Assembly (NCBI GenBank): GCA_016110215.1
Contig: JADWQD010000003.1
Span: 1,798,001 to 1,862,000 of the forward strand
Length of the DNA: 64,000 nt
Reading direction: 5' to 3'
From: Capronia americana
Lineage: Eukaryota > Ascomycota > Eurotiomycetes > Chaetothyriales > Herpotrichiellaceae
Below, in pieces: positions 32,422 to 41,371 of this stretch. The translations under genes and the position numbers were made by a program. How positions within the stretch are numbered: position 1 is the first letter of the stretch; every line of letters begins with the position of its first letter. The notes below the pieces were generated by a model. The model was given only the letters and a program-made list of their open reading frames with translations. It was not told the DNA's origin and did not search any database.

Positions 32422-33496
32422 CTGGTCCTTAGAGATATCGCATCGAGGTCAACAAGGGTGGGAAGCGAACGCGGTTGAGTAGAACGATCAACCAGTGCGG
32501 AGGTGGGTTGAGCACATGGATCTTGGTGCTGGTCTTGCGAAGCTTCAGGAAGAACATGTCGACTGCTTGAGCGAGCCGACCTCTGTAAGTAGTCCCCACC
32601 TTGATAGCTGGATTTCTGCAGTTCCCTACGGGGTACGGGGGTCGCGATCCCAGAAGTCTGGACAGAATTGCTCGGACAACCCTTCCCCAACGTCGAGTCC
32701 GAACATGGCGCCGTTGCTCCGGCGTAGACTAGTCAGGTGTTGACCAACGCCGGGGTCAAATCTGGGGTTAACGGGCATGCTGAGGCGCCAGAACAGTCAA
32801 CCCCGTCGGGGGCACCATTCGGCGAGAATGGTTGTTTTTCGTTAGTGTCCAGGTTCGAGAAGGTAAGGCCACAGTCGTCGTTCAAAAGGCGGGGTAGCTG
32901 TCTGACACCAAGACCGCGTCGACCTGGATAGACAATCCTAGTCTCTAAAGACGTTCGCTACGGCAATAGCTGTGTTTTGTCGCTTGGCGTCCCCGGGGCG
33001 GAAATTAGCCTGATGCTCCATTTCTGTAAGCACCGTAGCTTCTCGTCATGAGGACCCGCTCCGGCGGGGGAGGACCTCTCGAGGGCTGTCGCGTTTACAG
33101 CCGGACATTTAACCTTCCGTTGAGGTAAATCACCCCACGGGGCAATACGTCCTGGTGTGCTTGAGCAAAGCGGAGAGACGGGTGTGATAGTTTCATGGAG
33201 CTTAGCGAAGCCGGTTGTTTCTCACCGGCTATGGTGAGTCGGCTTCGGGACGAGAAAGTGACGACCACACTCGCTCTGACCGACTGTACAACCTGCTTCT
33301 TCTGGCGCTGATTTTCAATGGAGCAATTTCACACTGGCCCATCTCTCCCAGACATGCGAAGTTTGTCTCCATCATTCGAGGAGGTAGGAATCAGAAACCC
33401 TGGTGGACCCATCGCACCGTTGAGAATGTAGCATTGGTATATGTTCACGAGGTTGGCCACTATGCAGTACCAGCGCAAACGCCAGTACCAGCAACC
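32422..33496. promoter_or_regulatory. Shared divergent promoter of the permease and secreted glycosidase
   Basis: A 1,075 bp intergenic region. CreA-type boxes are seen at 32993-32998 (CCGGGG) and 33064-33069 (GCGGGG). One GGCTAA hexamer on the minus strand (33005-33010) matches the XlnR-type site. A frame upstream of the glycosidase start is open from 33215, but the signal peptide begins at 33497. Confidence 0.45.
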
Positions 33497-35050
33497 ATGA
33501 AGTCGACGTCAGCCAGGTATGCAGCGATTCTGCTGGCCACGGCCCTTCAAGTGCTGGCGTTGCCTGTGGTGGAATCAGGACTTTCCCAGTCTGACGACAA
33601 CATGACTGCCACGGTCACTCTTTCCTCCAACATGGGGGCACCAAATCATCTGGCCTCGGGTTTCATCTATGGCATTCCCGACCGTCCAAACCAGATCCCG
33701 TCCGAATTCTACACGGGCATGGGATTCAACTATGGTCGAGCCGGAGGTGCCCAAACCCCGTCCAAGGGCTGGCTAGCCGGACTTTCCGAATATGAGCCCC
33801 GGTTCCAATCGGCCCTGTCCAACTACAACACTGCTCGACGATACGGGGCAAGGTTCCAGCTCTTGCTCCATGACTTGTGGGGTGCGGACGGGGGTGAGAT
33901 CGAGGACGCGCCGTTCCCTGGAGACAATGGCGACTGGTCAAGGTATGGAGAGCTCTTCCTCCTGACCATCAGGGCTTGCGAGTGCGAGTTGCAGCACTAA
34001 CTTGGGTTTCTAGTTACGACACATTTCTCGAGCGCGTCATCTCAGACATCAAGGCGAATGGCATGACCACCGCTCTCGACATTGACATTTGGAACGAGCC
34101 CGACATTAGTGTTTTCTGGCATGGCCCTCAGGAGCAGTGGATTTATATGTGGGGTCGTGGCTTTACAACGTTGAGGTATCCAACTCTGACTTCCTCACTC
34201 TCAGACAGGACTTGACTGATGTTCCGCCAGGAACGCATTTGGCGCCGATGTGCAACTCGTCGGACCGTCGCTCGCCTTCCGACCCGCGTCAAACAACACC
34301 TGGTGGACAGGATTCTTGTCGTTTGTCAGCGAAAATTCCACCATCCCCGACCAGTACACGTGGCACGTCGAGGGGACACCCGATGATCCGACGAACGACC
34401 CCGAACAAAGCGGCGCCGATCTGAGAGAACTCCTCGCCACATTCGGATTGCCCGAGAACAAGTTCAACGTCAACGAATACGGAGCTCGACCTGAGCAGCA
34501 GCCCGCCGGAGCCGCGTGGTTCATCTCCCGACTCGAACGCAACAACATCATCGGACTGCGTGGCAACTGGGCCTCGGCCGGCGAACTGCACGACTACCTC
34601 GCCAACCTCTTGGGCAAACCGGGCGCGAACACGACAGCCTACAACATCAACGGAACCGGGTATTGGCCCAACGGTGAATGGCAGGTGTACAATTACTACA
34701 TCAACATGCAAGGCCTGCGAGTGGGGACGGCCGGTTCCGGTGACCGGAAATTCGACTGCTTCGCCACCAAGGACGGCGACTCGCACGCCGGGGTCAAAAT
34801 TCTATGCGGCACCCGCCTGGTGGGCGACACGTATCAGGTCACCGTCGAAGGGCTCAGCGCCGCGGGGCTCTCTGCCTCTGGGACGGTCAACATCCGTACG
34901 CTCCGCTTTGGCTTTGACGGAAGCACCTATGCCGATGTCGGGAGTCCCGTGGATCTGGGTGTCTCCAGCTACGTTTACAGCGGCGACTCCGTGACCTGGC
35001 AAGTAAGTCCGGCGACGAATGAGACGGCCTATGCGTTCGAATTTTGTTGA
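33497..35050 (+). CDS. Secreted glycoside hydrolase, clan GH-A TIM barrel (possibly GH39-like)
   Basis: Three exons (33497-33942, 34014-34175, 34231-35050) give 475 residues. A signal peptide starts at 33497 (MKSTSARYAAILLATALQVL, then ALPV), so the enzyme is secreted. The barrel shows DIDIWNEPDISVFW, the N-E-P acid/base motif of clan GH-A, and KFNVNEYGARPEQQPAG, where the Glu in NEYG is the likely nucleophile. Further landmarks are GGAQTPSKGWL, ARFQLLLHDLWGADG and GLRGNWASAGELHDYL. The last 110 residues look like a beta-sandwich (VTVEGLSAAGLSASGTVNIR). Sequons (NMT, NNT, NST, NTT, NGT, NET) fit secretion. I recall similar fungal proteins only as 'glycoside hydrolase superfamily'; GH39 is the best guess and the substrate is unknown. 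It shares a promoter region with the sugar permease. Confidence 0.85.
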
Positions 35051-36258
35051 AATGGGTCTTCAAGGCCAACCCGGAAGATGGAAGCGTAGTAGTCTCCGGC
35101 CGGTGTCCGTTATTCACGACGATCCTCTAGCGGGTCAAGGTCTGTCGAACCCACTGAGAAATGCGTTAGCCAGTCTATCCTGTAGAAGCTGACGCAGAAA
35201 TTAAACTCAATCGGACATTATATACTCGCTCCGTTCTTTTTTAGCGTCGGTTCCTGTAGTGCGAGTAAAGCCGGTGAAGAAACCATTCCGCCTCGATGTT
35301 GATAGAGTCGGCGGTCGACCTATTTCCTCCTCGTCAAGCTGAGGCGTACTTACAGTGATGTAGAATCGAGTAAAGTCTTTTAATTACGTTCCTCCTGTCT
35401 CGGATGCTCATTACTCCGTCGGACACCTTAACGGCTGCTTCTGACACCAGAAATACTACAGCCCCAGGATCCAATCTTCCTCGATCAACCCACAATCTCC
35501 ATACTAGACGAGGAGAAGACATTGGCCGTAAACCGAGCTATAGCTCATATAGACACGGCTGACGCAGTATAGGACGGTCCAGCCAATACTAGCTACTAGA
35601 TATTAGTATAACAATATTTAAAAGGCGTCTCGCCCTACTTCGCGAGTCTAGAGTTTATAGAGATCCGATTACCACTGGCGTTACTATCTCTATCTCCCTT
35701 ATCTTTACTCATCTCTTCGTCCTTCTTTACCTTCTCCCTTCCTCTTCTTATAGTATTTGACGCCTTATTATCGAGCTGCTAAAGTATCATCGAGCCCTCT
35801 CCTGGGCGCCAGTGGAGAGTATACCATGAATGCGCTGCCCTTAGGGCTGGCGTGGACAGCCGCACTGTCACATGCTCAACTTCGTCTTCATGCTCAACTT
35901 CGTCTTCATGCTCAACTTCGTCTTCATGCTCAACTTCGTCTTCATGCTCAACTTCGTCTTGCTCCCCGAAGCTAGGTATGCATGTAATACGTTACATCAA
36001 AGGGGATGAATCTCGCAGCTTACAAGTTGAATCTGTCGGCAAGTTGTTCGACTGTCGACTGTAGTAACCTGCTGCAGCGATGGCTACCCTATCCTACTCT
36101 ACACGATCTAGCAGATTGGATTGAATAGACTCACAGATCCTGTAACTGACTGTATACTATTACCGTTCTTTCATATTCTATTCCAATGACTCCCCACTCC
36201 CTACTCCCTACTCGCTATTGCACGCACGATGATGCATTCCGAGCAATTCAGTTATCCT
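35051..36258. other. AT-rich intergenic region with repeat and probable transposon debris
   Basis: About 1.2 kb with no gene. From about 35540 to 35770 the base composition turns AT-rich, with many TATA/TAGTA-like words (CTAGATATTAGTATAAC), unlike the rest of the window; this resembles RIP-decayed transposon sequence. An 18 bp minisatellite follows at 35871. Confidence 0.5.
35871..35960 (+). repeat. 18 bp minisatellite, 5 perfect copies
   Basis: The unit CATGCTCAACTTCGTCTT is repeated five times without change (35871-35888, 35889-35906, 35907-35924, 35925-35942, 35943-35960). It lies between the secreted glycosidase and dihydrofolate synthase genes. Confidence 0.98.
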
Positions 36259-37833
36259 CTATGTGGTCCCGTATATCGATCCGCCAGCCTTCCGGACACA
36301 CCTGAGAACATCGCCTATCAGGTACAAGCTGCCGGTGATGCAGACCGGACAGTGGCCAGTTCCGTCCATTGCAGCAGCAGTTCGAACGGCTTCCTGTATG
36401 GCCTTGGCAATGGTGGCATTGTGGAGGTCTTCCCGGTCGCTGTTGTCGCGTACCTTGTCATCATCACCATCGTCATAATCAGACAGAGCCTTCACGGTGC
36501 CGTCTGTAAGCCTCCTCGCCTTGGCAGCTAGGTCGGTAGCCGGCATCGGCTTCACCCACGGCATGCCGTCCACGGGCCCGAAACTGCATGTAATCACGTT
36601 GTCATGGGGCTTGAGTAGTAACGACAGAATGTTGTCGGCGTCCTTGTCGTTCTTTACAGAGAGGAGCCAAGTCATCGGTTGGGAGTGGTCTGGCCGGATG
36701 CTTAGAGGGTCGGATCGTACGTTGTTATCGACAAAGTCTGCCAGTGCTGTAGCAGATTGTGCATTGTGCGCGCCGTCCAGTAGGACTTTTGTGTTGCTGG
36801 GGTTCTCGGGTCCGCGGCTTTCTGTCTCGGTCAAGGCGTCTGGGAGCAGTCCCCGAGGCAGTGTCAGCCACTGGAGACGTCCTGGCAGGCTTGACTGTGC
36901 CTCGACAATGAGTTTCTCGAGGGACGCCATCACCGACTCAGGTGGGAAAGGTACCACTCCAGATATCACATGGTCATCAGGCGCATTTTGTGCCCTTGAG
37001 GGCGGGAGGGTTGTCCCTGGCCGTAGCTCCGGGGGCTCCTTCCTTGGTGGTGGCTGTCGGCTGGAGTGCATAATTCTGAGACTATTTTCGGCATGTCGAA
37101 AAGCAGACCAGGCAGTATAGAGGTTCTCTGCCTGGTGGCGTGCCATTCTCAGTTGTCTGGTGACGCTCTCCAACTCCCCGCTCTGTTCGTCGAGGGAGAA
37201 GTAAACGCCAGCTTGACCGTCTCTCCCCCAATCCAGCTCTTTCAACCGCTCTCCAACCACTTCAAGGACACTTTTCTCGTTGCTCTGGTCAACGACAACA
37301 GGCACTCCAGGTTTGAAAATGCCGGCTTTCTCTCCCGCAATGGCTTCGAGCGTGTCTCCGAGAAACTCGGTATGGTCTAGGCCGACCTTGGTGAGGACAC
37401 TGAGGATCACGTCGCAAGGCCTGAGAACATTCGTTGCATCTTCACGTCCGCCCAGGCCGCATTCAATCACTGCAACATCAACCTTTTCGTTCGTGAATAG
37501 CTGGAAAGCAGATGCGGTGAGGATCTCGAACTCGCTAGCTCCAATGTTCTCTTTGGTACTGTAATCACGGAAGTGCTGTTCAATTGGAAGGAACTTGGCG
37601 CGATCGACAACTTTTCTATTGATTGTGATGCAGTCCCATCGATCAATGAGATGTGGCGACGTGAAGCGGCCAACCTTGTACCCTAAGTGGCCGAGGAATG
37701 TTGAGATCAGAGCGGCAACGCTTCCTTTGCCATTTGTCCCCGCAATATGGACGGCTTTCCAGGGGAGCCTCGGGTTAGCATTGAACAGCGGACCTAGGAG
37801 CTGGGTGATCCGTTGGAGACCGAGAGTGATCAT
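36259..37833 (-). CDS. FOL3: Dihydrofolate synthase (folylpolyglutamate synthase family)
   Basis: Joins glutamate to dihydropteroate to make dihydrofolate, the last step of de novo folate synthesis. Single exon of 524 residues. Mur-ligase-fold motifs are clear: the P-loop HIAGTNGKGSVAAL, GRFTSPHLIDRWDCI, the metal/substrate motif ECGLGGREDATNV, DHTEFLGDTLEAIAGEKAGI, and LLDGAHNAQS starting the C-terminal domain. The short N-terminus (MITLGLQRITQLLG) matches Fol3 rather than the longer, mitochondrially targeted Met7. Residues of about 240-300 are a Pro/Arg-rich insertion, and the stretch near 460 is acidic (DYDDGDDDKVRD); both look like loops. The next gene upstream is the ABC1-family gene, on the same strand with a 543 bp gap. 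Confidence 0.9.
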   Translation of the reverse strand: MITLGLQRITQLLGPLFNANPRLPWKAVHIAGTNGKGSVAALISTFLGHLGYKVGRFTSPHLIDRWDCITINRKVVDRAKFLPIEQHFRDYSTKENIGASEFEILTASAFQLFTNEKVDVAVIECGLGGREDATNVLRPCDVILSVLTKVGLDHTEFLGDTLEAIAGEKAGIFKPGVPVVVDQSNEKSVLEVVGERLKELDWGRDGQAGVYFSLDEQSGELESVTRQLRMARHQAENLYTAWSAFRHAENSLRIMHSSRQPPPRKEPPELRPGTTLPPSRAQNAPDDHVISGVVPFPPESVMASLEKLIVEAQSSLPGRLQWLTLPRGLLPDALTETESRGPENPSNTKVLLDGAHNAQSATALADFVDNNVRSDPLSIRPDHSQPMTWLLSVKNDKDADNILSLLLKPHDNVITCSFGPVDGMPWVKPMPATDLAAKARRLTDGTVKALSDYDDGDDDKVRDNSDREDLHNATIAKAIQEAVRTAAAMDGTGHCPVCITGSLYLIGDVLRCVRKAGGSIYGTT

Positions 37834-38376
37834 ATTGGTAAAGATCGAACGGGGAAGAAATTATGATGGGACACGCTGGTCACGTAACTCATATATCGAA
37901 TATTGAAGATGCGGAGGAGGGACCTCAAGATTTGTCATGGTGCTCTGTGCCGAGTAGGACGACACATGAAAATTGAAAGGCGAAGAGATTCCAGAAGCGG
38001 GCAGAGGATGCACGATGGACGAGCGCGAAGGAAGAGAAGGAAGACAAGGCGGGCAAGGCTGACCAATCATATGCGGAGTTGACAGTCCACGAGGCTGTCA
38101 AAGAGGCGTGGTGGTATTCTGCACTGTCATATAGAGCAAAGTAATGCCATCGGCAGTGGAGGACCTAAGGAATGGCTAATACCGCCGAGTCATATGGTGA
38201 TCGGGATTGCCCTAGGCTGCATACTTCCGCAATGAATATTCTCTCTTAGCCATCCTGGCTACCGAATATAATCTCGACATTAGCAGAGCGGCCAGACGCC
38301 TCGCTAAGAGCAAGCAGATGCAGGGTTGCTGAAACCGCCTACACGCACGAATTACGTATCTACTTTCGCCGAGCAT
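37834..38376. promoter_or_regulatory. Upstream region of dihydrofolate synthase
   Basis: A 543 bp gap between two minus-strand genes. It holds the DHFS promoter and the 3' flank of the ABC1-family gene. Nothing else recognised. Confidence 0.45.
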
Positions 38377-40153
38377 CTATCCCTCCAGACCCAGGTGTCT
38401 CCTTATCGACAAGTATCGCTCATACCCGAACAACTTCACCTCAATCCTCAAAAACTGTAGCCACGCCCGCAATAGCCTCAGGAAATTCTGCGGTCGAAGG
38501 AAACCGCCCCTTCGTTTGATCATATCTTTCTCGTCCTGCCAGACTGTCCAACTGGCATATTTGGCCAATATTAGCATCGGCCTCATGGGCTGCGTCGAGC
38601 CCAGCGCCTCATCCAGACTTCGGGTAAGGTCGTTGGTTTTGAGGATCAGAAGAATGATCCGTGGCACATGCCCCAGAAGTTGCACGAGTTGTTGAAGGAG
38701 GTCCTCGCCAAAGACTTCATTGATCCCCTCCTTCTCATTTGCGTCGCGAAGTGACGTAGTGAGCTCTTTGCGGACAAGCACACGGTAATCCCGGCCTGTG
38801 ATGGCCGAAGCAAATAGGGGAAATTCCTTATCACCTATCCCAGCGACCTCGTAGGCGTATTTGCGCATCCTCGCCTCGTCGGCGTCGATGACGGCGAGCC
38901 AGAGCTTTGCGTAGTCCTTCCTTAACTTGTCATCCGGCATGCGGTAGAGACCGTGGTCGTACAGCACAACGTCAAAGTTGTAGGGATATCTCCTGTTTGG
39001 ATTGTGACGAACGGCGATGTTCCCTGCGTGCGGATCGCAATGCAGGGGCGCATTCCGCGCAAAGATCATGACGTTGAAAATCCTAGCCAGCGTTGCCGAT
39101 ACCTCGTCCCGGGAAATATTGTGTTCCTTCAGATAGGCGAGATTGTCCACCCTAGCTCCGGTCACGTATTCCATGACGAGAAATCTTCTGCTCGCGGATA
39201 TCACGTTCGGTATGATGAGCGGAAACTTCGTGTTCCGCTCAAAGTAGTTGCGGGCGTACATCGCATTTTGGCCCTCGAGCGCAAAGTCAAGCTCCTGCGG
39301 TAGGGAGAAGTCCATTTCATTGCTCAGCCATTCGAGATCGTAATCGGGGAAAGCCCTTTTCAAACTCCTGAATGTGAATCTCGTCAGGGCAAGATCGAGT
39401 GGCACCCACTCCTCGAGAGTGGGATGTTGGACCTTCACAGCCACTGTCTGGCCCGTCTCTTTCAAGACCGCTATATGGACCTGCGCCAGCGACGCCGCGC
39501 CAATGGGTTCTTTGCCGAACTCGGCGAACTCGTCCTCTATCCGGCGCCCCGTGTCTCGGAGATACATTTCTTCGATCGACTCGTAGGATGATACGGGACA
39601 CCTGTCCTGTAGAGGCACGAATGTCTCAGTCCATTCGTGAGGGAGGAGGTATCCCATGGACGATATGTGTTGGCCCAACTTGATGAATATCGATCCGTTA
39701 GCCTCCATAGCCTTGAGGACTCGATCGGCACAGCGTTTATGACAGGCCTTGAGGCTTTTCGTGTGTTCTTCGGGATCATCGTACTGCTCGTTCAGCGTGA
39801 CTCGGTAGCTGGCTCAGGTCAGTCTTTTGGCCCTGATCAGTCGTGGTCAGGGCTAGTGCATACTCATTTATACAGACCACCAAGGTTGAGAGGACCCTGC
39901 CCGTCCTCTCTGCAGCCAGCCAGCCATGCTTGATGTTGTCACCAAAAGCAAGCACTCCTGCGCCGGCAACACCTCCACCTGCGGCCGCCCAATACACGGC
40001 CTGCCGAGGTCTCACTACCCTCACTGGGCCGTGATAGGATGTGAAGCGCCTCCGCGGCTTGTGGATAGGATTCTGTGGTAAGCTTTTGCACCGAGCACAT
40101 GTCCAAGAAGCACGACCCCGCAGGAAGGCAAGGGCTTCGGTAGAGATTCGCAT
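38377..40153 (-). CDS. MCP2: Mitochondrial ABC1/UbiB (ADCK) family protein, Mcp2/Cqd2-like
   Basis: Atypical kinase-like protein of the mitochondrial inner membrane linked to lipid and coenzyme Q homeostasis. Exons on the minus strand are 40153-39864 and 39808-38377 (55 bp intron), giving 573 residues. The N-terminus from 40153 (MRISTEALAFLRGRASWTC, then KPRRRFTSYHG) is a plausible mitochondrial presequence, followed by a Gly/Ala-rich membrane segment (WAAAGGGVAGAGVLAFG). Family hallmarks: the KxGQ motif IKLGQHISSMGYLLP, the Ala-rich nucleotide loop GAASLAQVH, VKVQHP, the catalytic HCDPHAGNIAV and the metal-binding LYDHGLYR in place of DFG. An earlier in-frame methionine at 40255 exists, but the later one gives the better targeting sequence. 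The assignment to the Mcp2 rather than the Cqd1 branch is from recalled similarity. Confidence 0.9.
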
Positions 40154-40546
40154 GAGAGCGAGAGGAAACGCTATCGTATGGACATAGGACAGGACGGTTG
40201 ACCTCGAAAGCCTCTCAAAATCTGTGGTGTTGATGGCAGCTGGGTTGCACTGCACTAGCTTTCGATACGGTATGGGAAATAGTTGAATTGCTCGACTCGA
40301 TCAGCAGATATCGGCGGATTGGATGCCGAATCACAATGGCGACGAGGGCGCAGATTTTGCGGACTTTTTGAGAGAGCAATGACGTAGGAAGAACGCGTGA
40401 TTCCGGAAGCAGAAGACAGCGTCAGTCACACCGGAGACTGCACAGTGCGAATACCTTGCGTGCGCGTTCACATAAATCTGCTATGTAATCTACTGTCTAA
40501 TACCTCGTATGTGCTGTGGAAAGCTGGGGACCACAGCCTTCGCCGC
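40154..40546. promoter_or_regulatory. Upstream region of the ABC1-family gene
   Basis: A 393 bp gap between two minus-strand genes. No gene or distinctive element was recognised. Confidence 0.4.
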
Positions 40547-41371
40547 TCAAGCACTCCCATTCGGCTTCTGTTCAACTGGCTCTCTCACCAGCGTCTTCTT
40601 CCCTTCCAACCGCACTCTGCCCACCATCGCCGGCCTTCGCATGTGCAAATACTCGCTGAGAAAGCTCTTCGTCTGGATCCGCACCCTTTCCCTTCCCACA
40701 TACCCCATCTGCTTGTACAGCAATTCTCCCTCGGGCGAGGCCTCGATCCAGCAAGGCAACATCAACGCGTCGGCAACATCGATTCCCCACTGCATCATCA
40801 TGCGCCCGCATCCTTTGCCCTGATACTCCGGATCCGTGAACAGCAAGAAACACAGGACGTGACCCTCCTTACACTCGCGGCGTCGGCGGGTGAGGAAGTC
40901 TTCCAGCAGGACGGCTGCGTCCGCGCGTTCCTGTTCCGTGTCCAGGTACGAGAAGGCCGACTCGTTCTTCGCCTCTTCTTTGAGTTGCGCGGTCGCGCTG
41001 TTCGGTTGGTTGTTTTCGCCCTCTGCTGCCGTCCCCTGCTCCTGTTGCTCCTTGGGCGTCACGTACGTGGGGAAGATCTTCCAATTGCTCACGCAGACGA
41101 TGCGTGTCCGCCTCTCGGTGGAAACGGTGTTGCCTTTCTCATCCAGCACGTTCACATCGGCCTCGGCGTCGAGGTCCTCGATCTTGAGAAACACGTCTGC
41201 CGGATCGTTGAGCAGCCCGTTCAAGAGAGTCTTCTTGGTGTAGGCGTACGAGGATGGGGACGGGCGCCCGAAGAAAACGTGGGTCAGTTCGATCTTGCTG
41301 AAGGACTCGAACATCATGGGGACAATAGCATCGAGGTCCCGAGGCTCGAGTCGAGAAAGAACAAGACGCAT
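40547..41371 (-). CDS. GNAT-family acetyltransferase
   Basis: Single-exon gene. I choose the methionine at 41371 (MRLVLSRLEPRDLDAIVPMM), which gives 274 residues, over the in-frame one at 41398, because this family begins with that conserved opening. The acetyl-CoA loop is LFTDPEYQGKGCGRMMM (Q-x-x-G-x-G), followed by WGIDVADALMLPCWIEASPE and the terminal YKQMGYVGRERV. A charged linker (QQEQGTAAEGENNQP) sits in the middle. The segment FESFSKIELTHVFFG in the N-terminal half is typical of a fungal subgroup of unknown substrate. It shares no obvious pathway with its neighbours and is not a close paralogue of the GNAT protein at 21.4 kb. Confidence 0.88.
   Translation of the reverse strand: MRLVLSRLEPRDLDAIVPMMFESFSKIELTHVFFGRPSPSSYAYTKKTLLNGLLNDPADVFLKIEDLDAEADVNVLDEKGNTVSTERRTRIVCVSNWKIFPTYVTPKEQQEQGTAAEGENNQPNSATAQLKEEAKNESAFSYLDTEQERADAAVLLEDFLTRRRRECKEGHVLCFLLFTDPEYQGKGCGRMMMQWGIDVADALMLPCWIEASPEGELLYKQMGYVGRERVRIQTKSFLSEYLHMRRPAMVGRVRLEGKKTLVREPVEQKPNGSA

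Noticed and set aside
38280..38340. tRNA D-arm-like stretch (GAGCGGCCAGACGCC)
   Set aside because: No matching T-loop, anticodon arm or acceptor stem could be found around it.
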